64,000 bases of DNA, taken from assembly GCA_015233465.1 (NCBI GenBank), contig JADFXP010000014.1, positions 1 to 64,000 of the forward strand, given 5' to 3'. Below are positions 1-7,902 of the stretch, piece after piece (position 1 is the first letter of the stretch; each line of letters starts with the position of its first letter). The notes below the pieces were generated by a model that did no database searches, had not been told where the DNA came from, and was given only the letters and a program-made list of their open reading frames with translations. Both the position numbers and the translations under genes were made by a program. Source of the DNA: Candidatus Magnetominusculus dajiuhuensis. GTDB taxonomy: Bacteria > Nitrospirota > Thermodesulfovibrionia > Thermodesulfovibrionales > Magnetobacteriaceae.

Positions 1-211
1 TAAAAATAAGACTATATGAAGGCAGTGCTGACATCTCTATATGAGACAAGTCTACGAACTTGCTTGCATCTTCAATCTCAATACCTATAACACGATTAGC
101 TTCATTATAATCAAAAACAATACCCTCTGACACTTCATCAGATTCAATACTCACACCTTCAGCGAGTTTGATATAAAGCATATCGGTTTCTTTGTCATAT
201 TGAAAGATCAT
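1..211 (-). CDS. DUF2283 family protein (3' end cut by window)
   Basis: Reads leftward from an ATG at 211 and runs off the window edge after about 70 codons. It begins MIFQYDKETDMLYIKL, with acidic residues and an FDYNEANRVIGIEIEDAS segment typical of the small DUF2283 proteins. DUF2283 genes are commonly paired with a DUF4258 gene in a toxin-antitoxin-like arrangement, and a damaged DUF4258 gene lies directly upstream here (18 bases apart). The function of the family is unproven. The family assignment rests on sequence pattern and context. Confidence 0.7.
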   Translation of the reverse strand, partial: MIFQYDKETDMLYIKLAEGVSIESDEVSEGIVFDYNEANRVIGIEIEDASKFVDLSHIEMSALPSYSLIF

Positions 212-229
212 CTCAATTTATCCTTATAT

Positions 230-460
230 TTACGGCTTAAACCCTCTATCAAAAAAGGCATTATGTATTGTCTCACCATCAGGTTCTTTAACAACCCGCA
301 AATATTTATTAACCTCTAAGCCCACTGCCTTAAACGTCCATTATCTTGTACTACTGTACAAATCGCAAATCGGATTATTAATAACATACTCTATCCATTC
401 AGCTTTAAGATAAGGACGACGAACCATCACACTGTTTTTAAAATATTGTGTTGTTTTCAT
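230..460 (-). pseudogene. Disrupted DUF4258 family gene
   Basis: Starts with MKTTQYFKNSVMVRRPYLKAEW and ends with NKYLRVVKEPDGETIHNAFFDRGFKP, both good DUF4258 signatures. An in-frame TAA at about codon 40 interrupts the reading frame. Around the stop the family-like peptide (QDNGRLRQW) lies in another frame, while the start and end are in the same frame. This is the picture left by two compensating single-base indels, or by a sequencing error. The natural product would be about 76 aa. It sits just upstream of the DUF2283 gene, its usual partner. Confidence 0.6.
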
Positions 461-640
461 CTATAAAAAATCGTTGGTGCAAAGTACAACTTACAAATTG
501 TAAATAAACTGTTTTTGTCTTGTCTATATTATATCTCATGCCATGATTAAATGACAAGCAAGGGCAAGTTTATGGATTTCCTTTGTGGTTAATCAATAAT
601 ATAACTTCCCTTTTACCTGCACTATATGTTAAAAAAATAG

Positions 641-1396
641 ATGGGAAAAATCGTATCAGTAGCTAATCAAAAGGGCGGAGTCGGAAAGACTACCACCACA
701 ATTAATCTTGCCGCATCCATCGCCCTTGCTGGAAAGGACATCTTGATAATTGACACAGACCCTCAATGCAACTCTACAAGCGGGGTTGGGATAATCAAGG
801 ATGAGGTTATCCACGGGGTCTATGATATTTATACAAATGGGACGGATGTTTTTGATCTAATCGTATCAACTCCTTATGACCATCTTTTTATCGTGCCTTC
901 AACTATAGATATATTAGCTGTAGAGATTGAACTTATTAATAGAGTCAAGCGGGAGTATGTGTTATCAGAAGCCCTTAAATCTATCAAAAAGAGATTTGAA
1001 TATATATTTATAGACTGTCCTCCGTCGCTTGGGCTGCTGACTCTAAATGCCTTAACTGGATCGGACTCAGTGTTAATCCCAGTGCAGTGTGAATATTATG
1101 CCCTTGAGGGGCTCAGTATGTTGATAAAAACTATAGATTTGGTGAGAAATTCATTTAATCCATCTTTGGAGATTGAGGGAATATTGCTTACGATGTTTGA
1201 TAAAAGAAATACGCTTTCTAAACAGGTCTCTGATGAGGTGCGAAGATATTTTGGTACAAAGGTATTTGAGGAGGTTATCCCTCGAAATGTAGCCCTTGGA
1301 GAGGCACCTGGACATGGTAAGCCTGTTATGTTTTATGATATTCGTTCATCTGGCGCGCAGAGTTATATGTCCCTTGCAAAGGAGATGTTAAGATGA
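641..1396 (+). CDS. parA: Chromosome partitioning ATPase ParA/Soj
   Basis: A 251-aa ParA/MinD-type ATPase that drives ParB-parS complexes apart during chromosome segregation. The deviant Walker A motif KGGVGKTTTT is at residues 11-20, the switch DTDPQ at about 39-43 and the Walker B region FIDCPPSLG near 124. The length is standard for Soj-type ParA without an N-terminal DNA-binding extension. The ATG is preceded by an A-rich tract rather than a clear ribosome binding site. Its stop overlaps the next ATG (ATGA), so expression is probably coupled to the downstream mini-ORF and parB. No parS palindrome was seen by eye. Confidence 0.95.
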   Translation: MGKIVSVANQKGGVGKTTTTINLAASIALAGKDILIIDTDPQCNSTSGVGIIKDEVIHGVYDIYTNGTDVFDLIVSTPYDHLFIVPSTIDILAVEIELINRVKREYVLSEALKSIKKRFEYIFIDCPPSLGLLTLNALTGSDSVLIPVQCEYYALEGLSMLIKTIDLVRNSFNPSLEIEGILLTMFDKRNTLSKQVSDEVRRYFGTKVFEEVIPRNVALGEAPGHGKPVMFYDIRSSGAQSYMSLAKEMLR

Positions 1397-1484
1397 AAAA
1401 TGCCCTTGGCGCAGTAGATGATGAACATGACTTATTGCAAGAGATGATAATAACGGAGATTTTTATATGAAAAATGCCCTTGGC
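1381..1484 (+). repeat. Direct repeat of parB ribosome binding site and start
   Basis: ATGAAAAATGCCCTTGGC occurs at 1393-1410 and again at 1467-1484, 74 bases apart. Each copy is preceded by GGAGAT at equal spacing (1381 and 1455). The first copy leads into the 25-aa ORF and the second into true parB. Confidence 0.9.
1393..1470 (+). CDS. 25-aa ORF made by a duplicated parB start
   Basis: The ORF begins with the same 18 bases as parB (MKNALG) and then diverges into AVDDEHDLLQEMIITEIFI. It overlaps the parA stop (ATGA at 1393) and its own stop overlaps the parB ATG (ATGA at 1467). It therefore forms a translational bridge between parA and parB. It may have no function of its own and simply record a 74-base insertion that duplicated the parB start; the peptide is not recognised. 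Confidence 0.4.
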   Translation: MKNALGAVDDEHDLLQEMIITEIFI

Positions 1485-2291
1485 AAGGGACTTGGTGCCC
1501 TTATTCCAGAGAAAAATTCTGGAGTGCTTGAGATAGATATTGAAAGAATCATTCCGAACATCAACCAGCCGCGAAAGTTCTTTGATGATACTGCACTTAA
1601 TGAACTTGCTGTCTCTATAAAGGAGCAGGGTGTGATTCAGCCGATACTCGTTCAGAGAAACGGAGATGGAAGCTTTGGGATTATTGCAGGTGAGCGACGC
1701 TGGAGGGCAAGCGGAATTGCAGGGCTTTCTAAGGTGCCTTGTATAGTTAAAGAGTCCGATCAGGCAGGGCTATTGATGATCTCATTGATTGAGAATATTC
1801 AAAGGGAAGATCTAAACCCGATTGAAACTGCGGTTGCCTATAATATGCTTTCAGAGGAATTTGACCTAAAACAAGAGGAAGTTGCACAAAAGGTTGGGAA
1901 GGATAGGGCGACTGTTTCTAATTATATTAGACTGCTAAAATTACCTGAACAAATAAGGTCGTTAATCAAAGATACAAGGCTTTCAATGGGGCACGCAAAG
2001 GCAATAATGTCAATTGAAGATCAGGGCAGACAGATTGAGATTGGAAAATTGGTTGTTGCCTCAGGACTAAGTGTTAGAGAAACTGAAAGATTATGCAAAC
2101 AATCTCTGATACCTTCAAAATCAATAAACCCAAAGAAGGTTGATCCAAATATAGTTAGTATTGAGGATGAATTAAAAGATCATCTTGGTACAATCGTAAG
2201 GGTAAAAGAAAATTCAGGCAAGGGCAGTATAGAGATATTATTTTCTTCTATTGATGAATTAAATAGATTACTTGAAATCTTAAAGGGTTAA
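1467..2291 (+). CDS. parB: ParB/Spo0J chromosome partitioning protein
   Basis: A 274-aa CTP-dependent DNA clamp that loads at parS sites and stimulates ParA. The N-terminus MKNALGKGLGALIPE is the ParA-interaction peptide. The ParB nuclease-like domain contains GERRWRA (about residues 75-81) and ENIQREDLNPIE (about 109-120). The helix-turn-helix follows around EEVAQKVGKDRATVSNYIRL, and a short C-terminal dimerisation region ends the protein. It lies in an operon with parA and is followed 27 bases later by an nrnA-like gene. Confidence 0.95.
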   Translation: MKNALGKGLGALIPEKNSGVLEIDIERIIPNINQPRKFFDDTALNELAVSIKEQGVIQPILVQRNGDGSFGIIAGERRWRASGIAGLSKVPCIVKESDQAGLLMISLIENIQREDLNPIETAVAYNMLSEEFDLKQEEVAQKVGKDRATVSNYIRLLKLPEQIRSLIKDTRLSMGHAKAIMSIEDQGRQIEIGKLVVASGLSVRETERLCKQSLIPSKSINPKKVDPNIVSIEDELKDHLGTIVRVKENSGKGSIEILFSSIDELNRLLEILKG

Positions 2292-2318
2292 TAGTCCAAT
2301 ATAAAAGGAGTTTATAAG

Positions 2319-3077
2319 ATGAAACCGCCAATTGAATTGATTGATTATATTAAGAAAAATGATAATTTTTCACTGGTAATACACGTAAATCCAGATGGTG
2401 ATGCCTTAGGTGCGATGCTTGCACTTGGAGAAGCATTAAGGACGATGGGCAAGGTTTTTATGATGTTTAGTAAGGATGGCGTGCCGAGTTATTCTAAATT
2501 TCTACCTGATTCAGATAAGATAATTCAAGGAATTCCGGCAGAGGACTCTACTACAAATCTGATATTGATAGATTGTAATGAAGCCAAGCGTGGAGGCATT
2601 GCAGGCATTGGTTTTATAAAGAGATTAGTAATAGACCATCATCTTACAGAGGAAGATTTTGGTGATTTTAAATGGGTAGAGCCAAAGGCTGCTGCTTCAG
2701 GGATATTGATGTATCATATAATTAAGGCATTAGGAGTTGAAATAACGCAGAATATTGCCACGAATTTATATACGGCAATAGCCGTAGACACAGGGACTTT
2801 TAGGTATCAAAACACAAAGTCTGATACCTTAAGTATTGCGTCAGAACTTGTAAGTGCAGGGGCAAATCCTTCATATATAGCAGAGCAGTTATATAATAAA
2901 TGGTCGGTTGCAAGGTTTAATTTATTGATTAAATTTCTAAATTCTATTGAGATATATGATGATATTGCAATTACTGTATTGACCAGAGATATGATAGCAG
3001 ATACTGGTGCTGGACCTCATGATACAGAGGATATAGTTAATTTTTCAGGGATGCTCTATATGAAGATGGTCTATTAG
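2319..3077 (+). pseudogene. nrnA: C-terminally truncated NrnA-like DHH phosphoesterase
   Basis: A DHH-family oligoribonuclease / 3',5'-bisphosphate phosphatase. Intact members are usually about 310-340 aa; this one stops at 252. Metal-binding motifs are present: HVNPDGDALG near residue 23, LIDCNE near 83 and the DHH motif in VIDHHLTEEDFGD near 108. The C-terminal DHHA1 domain with its glycine/histidine-rich loop is missing. Homology seems to stop at DIVNF (about base 3045), after which the sequence continues as part of an unrelated protein in another frame. It follows parB with the ribosome binding site AAAGGAG. It could retain a partial fold but lacks the substrate-binding domain. Confidence 0.7.
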
Positions 3078-3586
3078 ACTTTAGGAAATATCAAATAAAC
3101 ATTGACAAGGAGCGAAAAAAAACGAGGGACAAAAAAATAATCTCTCAATACCGCCTACTTAAAGAACAGGCAATAAGCAAACACGACCAGCAGAGCGTCT
3201 CAAAATGGCATTACGCCGAAAAGGATTTGGAACGAAAGGATAATAATTGGTTTTTTAGAATTGTCAACGTATCCACTCTATATTGGCTTTCAAGCGGATA
3301 TGGAGAAAGACCCGTGAGGGCTGGAATATTTCTTGGATTTCTGATAATTATTTTCTCTTTTTTTCTAGAATCAGCAGGTTTAAAACCATTAAATTGTGGA
3401 ATACCTAAAATTTCATTATTTAACAACATAATTTTAACAGTCCTTCAAAATGCCATATATTATAAGGAACCTGACTATGTGCCTGTAGGCTTATTAGGAA
3501 AATGGATAATCCTTCTCATAAAAACCATAATCCCACTCCAGTTTACCCTTCTTGCCTTTGCAGTCAGGAATAAATTTAGAAGATGA
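3041..3586 (+). pseudogene. C-terminal remnant of a two-helix membrane (pentapeptide/ion-channel-type) protein
   Basis: An open frame with no start of its own runs from just after a stop at 3038-3040. It contains SVSKWHYAEKDLERKDNNW, then LYWLSSGYGERPVRAGIF, two hydrophobic helices, and a tail ending in FAVRNKFRR. The FHYAE...LSGYGERP...pore-like helix pattern is known from the C-terminal membrane part of pentapeptide-repeat/ion-channel-like proteins. The N-terminal repeat region is missing. The fragment abuts the truncated nrnA-like gene, so a deletion probably joined two genes near 3045. A later ATG at 3227 would give 119 aa, but nothing shows it is expressed. Confidence 0.55.
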
Positions 3587-3697
3587 TTAAACAATTTTGA
3601 AAAAATAAATAACTATAGTGGTTATCAAAAGTATATTCGCAATACACTAAATATAACTACCTAAAATGAAACATTTAGGAGGCAGTTACCCCATTCT

Positions 3698-3740
3698 GGG
3701 CGAACAGGGTCTAAGACCCGTTTTAAAAAGAGGTTCGCCC
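3698..3740. repeat. Nested palindromic repeat
   Basis: GGGCGAAC at 3698-3705 pairs with GTTCGCCC at 3733-3740. Between them is a second dyad, GGGTCT/AGACCC. The inner module recurs at 54838-54852 and 57646-57658. The region 3587-4055 has no supportable gene and holds three such elements. Confidence 0.75.
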
Positions 3741-3809
3741 CTACATTGTTATGTGTCAGTGTATCATACTATTTTACCTTATGAATGGCTAATATTCATT
3801 CATAAAAAA

Positions 3810-3835
3810 GGGCAGCCACAAGGGCTGCCCCTACA
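3810..3835. repeat. GGGCAGCC hairpin repeat
   Basis: GGGCAGCC (3810-3817) pairs with GGCTGCCC (3823-3830) and is followed by CTAC. It belongs to the CCCCTAC-bordered repeat family also seen at 19956-20007 and 57624-57723. Confidence 0.75.
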
Positions 3836-3959
3836 CTATTGTGCATATGTTGTAATTGTAAAAAAATCTTGTTTTAAATGATATATTATTTTAAATAACC
3901 TTTAAATACCCCGTCTGCTCCGCATCCACCCCTTTTAAAAAAGGGGAATTTAAAAAATA

Positions 3960-4022
3960 ATGGGTTCAAAGGGACGAGTCCCTTTGCGGGTGCCCGTAGA
4001 TAAAAAGGGCAGAGCCCTCATT
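3960..4022. repeat. Interspersed repeat, GGGTTCAAAGGG...GGGCAGAGCCCTCA type
   Basis: In reverse orientation this is the same element as at 54784-54862. One end is TGGGTTCAAAGGG, the other is the palindrome GGGCAGAGCCC followed by TCA. It lies beyond the mazG stop, where it may also act as a terminator. Confidence 0.75.
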
Positions 4023-4055
4023 CTTTAAAATACTTTCGGACAAATCATAACCCCC

Positions 4056-4826
4056 CTACCCTTTCAAAGAGATCTTAGCCTCTTCCCACAAATTATCCAT
4101 TTCTATTAGTGACATATCCTTTAAATCTCTGCCGTTTTCCTTTGCCTTTTGTTCTATATATCTGAAACGCTCAGAAAATCTATTTGTAGTCTGACTCAAC
4201 GCCTCTTCTGGATTTACCTTTAGATGCCTTGAGATATTCACAACTGTAAACATAATATCCCCAATCTCTCCTTCTATCTCATGGATATTCCTAGAAATCA
4301 TAGCTTCTTTAAGCTCTCCGATCTCTTCTTGGAGTTTTGTAAGGACATCAATAGAACTTTCCCAGTCAAATCCAACTCGTGATACACGTTTTTGAACCTT
4401 TAGAGCCTTTAATAATGCTGGTAATGTAACTGGTATTCCGTTAAGGATTGAATCAGTAAATTTGCCCTCTTCCATCTTGCGGTCATTCCACTGGGCTAAG
4501 ACTTGTTCTGGAGTGTCACATTTTAATTCTGCAAATACATGAGGATGGCGGTAAATCATCTTTTCGCCAATGGTCTTGATTACGTCAAATATATCAAATT
4601 CACCAAGCTCTTTGGCAATTTGTGCGTGAAATATTATCTGAAAAAGCAGGTCTCCAAGTTCTTCCTTGATCCCTTCTGGGTCTTGATTATGTAGCGATTC
4701 TATAACCTCATATGCCTCTTCAATTATAAAGGGAATAAGAGTATGACGGGTCTGTACCTTGTCCCAAGGACAGCCATTCTCAGACCTTAGTTTCTCCATT
4801 ATCTCTACAAGTTTGATAAATTCCAT
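4056..4826 (-). CDS. mazG: Nucleoside triphosphate pyrophosphohydrolase MazG
   Basis: Hydrolyses (d)NTPs to monophosphates and pyrophosphate in the cytoplasm (house-cleaning, modulation of (p)ppGpp levels). It has the two-domain MazG layout: NGCPWDKVQT and EEAYEVIESL...EELGDLLFQIIFHA in the first half; VGFDW, EEIGELKEAM and EIGDIMFTVVN in the second. A longer frame extends to 4868, but the ATG at 4826 has AGGA eight bases upstream and gives the usual N-terminus (MEFIKLVEIMEKLR), about 256 aa. It is last in a minus-strand group behind the parvulin gene. Confidence 0.93.
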   Translation of the reverse strand: MEFIKLVEIMEKLRSENGCPWDKVQTRHTLIPFIIEEAYEVIESLHNQDPEGIKEELGDLLFQIIFHAQIAKELGEFDIFDVIKTIGEKMIYRHPHVFAELKCDTPEQVLAQWNDRKMEEGKFTDSILNGIPVTLPALLKALKVQKRVSRVGFDWESSIDVLTKLQEEIGELKEAMISRNIHEIEGEIGDIMFTVVNISRHLKVNPEEALSQTTNRFSERFRYIEQKAKENGRDLKDMSLIEMDNLWEEAKISLKG

Positions 4827-4918
4827 CACTGTATTCCTAATATGGAGGGACATTAAAACAGGGGACAATTTGATTTGCCCCCTGATGATCTCAATAATAT
4901 TTAAATTAAATTCAAATA

Positions 4919-5923
4919 CTAAGAAGCAACCTTAACTATCTTTGCCTTTTCCTTGAGTTTTTCAATCAATAAAGCAACCTCTGTTTGAATCCTCTTTCTT
5001 AATAACTGTTCCTTAATCCTTTCTTTTACCTCATCAAGAGCAACAGTAGAAGCAGGTTTTTTGTCAGTTACCTTTATAATATGATAACCAAATTGAGTCT
5101 CAACTATTGGGCTTACATCCCCTACCTTCATAGAAAAAGCAGCGTCTTCAAAAGGCTTAACCATTTGTCCGCGCCCAAAATATCCAAGGTCTCCGCCTTG
5201 AGCCTTCCCTGATGGATCATCAGAGTTATCCTTGGCAAGTGTGGCAAAGTCTTCGCCTTTTTTGATCCTTGCGCCTATATCTTCAAGTTTTTTCTTCTTT
5301 TCTGCCTTCTTTTTCTCATCATCTGTAGGGTCTGTCTTTATCAAAATATGACTTGCCTTTACTTGTTCTGGACGTTTAAAGTAATTAGGATTTTGGTCAT
5401 AAAAATCCTTTATCTCTTTCTCTGCAATTACAATCTTATTTGTATACAACTTATCAATTAGCAGCTTAATTGCAAGTCCTCTTTTAACTTGTGCCACTAT
5501 TAAAGGTTTTGTAAGACCAACTTGTTTTAGCGCTGTTAAAAATTCATCTTCAGTTTTAAACTGACTGGTCATCTGCTTTATCTGACCATCTACTAAGGCA
5601 TCTTCTACCTTTATGCCCTGTTTTTGACTTTCTTGAAACAAAAGTTCAGCTCCTATAAGGTTTTCAAGCACATTTTCCTTAAAGGCTGTAATCTTAGCAC
5701 TGTCAATACTATTTCCCATACTCTCAAGCTGTCTTTTAATTAGTGTAAACTCGCGTTCAAATGCCTCTTTTGAAATTTGGACACCATTAACAACCGCTAC
5801 ATTAGCATCTGTTTTTTTAGAGTCTTTTGTAGCCTGTTTTTTATCTCCACAAATAGCTATATTACTAAAAAGTAATAATGTAACCATTACAGCAACTACG
5901 CTTACCGATAATTTCTTCATCAT
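4919..5923 (-). CDS. Secreted parvulin-type peptidyl-prolyl isomerase (SurA/PrsA-like)
   Basis: A 334-aa chaperone/foldase likely to act outside the inner membrane. A signal peptide (MMKKLSVSVVAVMVTLLLFSN...) is followed by a SurA-type N-terminal helical domain. A single rotamase domain starts at about residue 188 (VKASHILIKTD) and includes GGDLGYFGRGQMVKPFEDAAF and FGYHIIKV. The last third is lysine-rich. SurA of E. coli has two parvulin domains; this has one, as in PrsA and many delta-proteobacterial proteins. It starts 14 bases after the ammonia-lyase-like gene, so it is probably co-transcribed and could fold that secreted protein. Confidence 0.9.
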   Translation of the reverse strand: MMKKLSVSVVAVMVTLLLFSNIAICGDKKQATKDSKKTDANVAVVNGVQISKEAFEREFTLIKRQLESMGNSIDSAKITAFKENVLENLIGAELLFQESQKQGIKVEDALVDGQIKQMTSQFKTEDEFLTALKQVGLTKPLIVAQVKRGLAIKLLIDKLYTNKIVIAEKEIKDFYDQNPNYFKRPEQVKASHILIKTDPTDDEKKKAEKKKKLEDIGARIKKGEDFATLAKDNSDDPSGKAQGGDLGYFGRGQMVKPFEDAAFSMKVGDVSPIVETQFGYHIIKVTDKKPASTVALDEVKERIKEQLLRKRIQTEVALLIEKLKEKAKIVKVAS

Positions 5924-5937
5924 AGTTCTCCCTGTTA

Positions 5938-7641
5938 TTATTTCATTAACGCCTTTTTAAGATCTCCTGATTTTATAAAATGAAAGGCTTTATTAATGTA
6001 TTTAGCAAATTGATTATCTTTTTCAATAAATGGGACTATTGCCCTCAATGCTCCCAATGCGGATGTTGTCCCTTTGCCAAATGTAATTTGACCTGATGGC
6101 TCTTCCTTCTTTTTTAAATCCATCATCTCAGCAGACATTATGGCTTCTGTTGTAATTATAAAGTAAAGTTTTTCAATCATTATTTGTAATTGCTCATATG
6201 TGACAGCAAAATCTGTATTTATCATATTAGTATTATTATTTTTTATAGAATAGTCACTATATAATATACTGCTGTAATACCTTTTTGTATCATTATTGAA
6301 CTGCTCCATAAAATTTATTATGTTTTGCTTTTGCAAAACACCTTTTGAGTGCATTGCTTCAATCCTCTGATTTGAGGAAAATAAAATACCTGCAGAGGCA
6401 GTCGTTATACTTAAAATATCACCAGCCCAATATGCTTTATCAAACGCTTGAGATGGATATATCAATCCAGTCAAATCCTTAGTCCTTATGCTGTTAATTG
6501 ACTTAAATGATGATTTAGCAGCCTCAATATTTGCATCAACTTGTACAACTGGGTCAGCATCTGGACTATTAATTTTTATTGAAATATTCCTATCTATTAA
6601 ATCAAGAACCTCTCTTGCCTTGCCAAGTTCCCATACCCCAGAAGAAAGGTCAAAGTTATCTTTATTATTACTTAAAAGATTACTTCCTTCAAGAATATAA
6701 CTTCCTGCCAAATGCTGTTTTATTCTTATTGCGCTTTTAAGCAGTCCTTTATAAGGCTGCAACTGAAGATTGCTTTCATACAATGAGCAGATACTTCCGC
6801 CTGAGCCTTCAAGTGTCATTGCATATACGATCTCAGCATTATCAATCAATAAACTAAAATCATTAGTAATCAAGACAGTATATGCAGCAGCAATTGAATT
6901 ATTCTCTAACATTACATGTGCATCAACCGCTGTAAAACGTATGGGTTTTATCCCAGCTTGTTTTAAGGCAATACCAGAAACCATCTTCTTCCCATTATAA
7001 TAAACCATACCTTTCCCTGTCATAGCAAGGGCAATTATAGCAGGATTAATAACATCTTTTTTTGTCATAAGATATGGTTCGGTACTAACAGGATAGATAT
7101 TTTTATTTAAAAAATCTCTTAAAATAGCAGCAAGTTCAACAGTTGCACCAGTAGAGCCGGTTAAAATTGTATTGAGCCTGATCAGCAATGCTGCCCTTAC
7201 AACCTCTTTATTAAATGGAACTCCAGAGTTTTGACTTAACTCAATCAATGTTTTAATATTTGGATCTTCAAGGGCTCCAGTTTCATTATCTCCAGGAGAG
7301 ATTTCAGTGACATCAACAGATTCCTGCCAAAAATCTGTAATCTTTTTTAATCCATATGCAGGAATATCTTTAGTCAACGCTGCCTTAAGAAGGAGGTTTG
7401 AGTCCTCTACTCGCTTTAATGCAGGAGCAGAAATTGTTATATGAGCATTAGAACGAGCGACATTAACAACATCGGTAAGAGTTAGTGTTTTACCTGTTAA
7501 AATAATCGAATCCCAATATTCATTAGACTCTTCTTGAGCGTGTGTGTAGGTAAGGAAACTACTTATTGGAAGTATTATAATGAAAGCATATATTAATATT
7601 TTTGATACAAAATAATTCTTTTGATCAACTCTAAATCTCAA
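5938..7641 (-). CDS. Secreted ammonia-lyase (HAL/PAL) family homologue without MIO triad
   Basis: A 567-aa protein with an N-terminal signal/anchor helix at residues 13-35. Residues 45-315 follow the histidine/phenylalanine ammonia-lyase pattern in order: LTGKTLTLTDVVNVAR; IPAYGL (the family's YG motif); VVRAALLIRLNTILTGSTG; LNKNIYP; MTGKGMVYYNGKKM; ALKQAGIKP; ENNSIAAAY (family NGTxxxxA); and the hydrophobic GS region. Where active enzymes have GSVGASGDLAPLAH, this has LMTKKDVINPAI, so the Ala-Ser-Gly that cyclises to the MIO electrophile is absent. The later catalytic region is also unrecognisable. The start is TTG, nine bases after GGAGT. I infer a secreted or membrane-anchored pseudoenzyme of unknown role. 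Confidence 0.65.
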   Translation of the reverse strand: MRFRVDQKNYFVSKILIYAFIIILPISSFLTYTHAQEESNEYWDSIILTGKTLTLTDVVNVARSNAHITISAPALKRVEDSNLLLKAALTKDIPAYGLKKITDFWQESVDVTEISPGDNETGALEDPNIKTLIELSQNSGVPFNKEVVRAALLIRLNTILTGSTGATVELAAILRDFLNKNIYPVSTEPYLMTKKDVINPAIIALAMTGKGMVYYNGKKMVSGIALKQAGIKPIRFTAVDAHVMLENNSIAAAYTVLITNDFSLLIDNAEIVYAMTLEGSGGSICSLYESNLQLQPYKGLLKSAIRIKQHLAGSYILEGSNLLSNNKDNFDLSSGVWELGKAREVLDLIDRNISIKINSPDADPVVQVDANIEAAKSSFKSINSIRTKDLTGLIYPSQAFDKAYWAGDILSITTASAGILFSSNQRIEAMHSKGVLQKQNIINFMEQFNNDTKRYYSSILYSDYSIKNNNTNMINTDFAVTYEQLQIMIEKLYFIITTEAIMSAEMMDLKKKEEPSGQITFGKGTTSALGALRAIVPFIEKDNQFAKYINKAFHFIKSGDLKKALMK

Positions 7642-7902
7642 TATATTTTTACTCCTTTAAATTACAATAAAATGATAGAGATATTATACCAAAAACTAAC
7701 TAAAAAAAATTAATAAACTAAAAATATTTTATACCCAATATAATTTCAATGATTACTGTTTACTCAAGCGATGTTGTCACTATCTCTTCTAAGGTATCTC
7801 CATGTGAGGACAGCCTTCAAGGGCTTAACAACGTCCATATTATCAATAATTATCTTTCTCTATCATAACATTTACCTTATATGGCATATTTACCTTCTAA
7901 AG

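Noticed and set aside
461-640. Replication origin or parS site near parA
   Set aside because: No DnaA-box cluster and no TGTTTCACGTGAAACA-type palindrome was seen by eye.
3666-3881. 71-aa frame in the repeat-rich gap
   Set aside because: It is made largely of palindromic repeats and shows no protein-like pattern.
7770-7850. Short frame MDVVKPLKAVLTWRYLRRDS on the minus strand
   Set aside because: Only about 23 codons, without a ribosome binding site or recognisable relatives; possibly a remnant.
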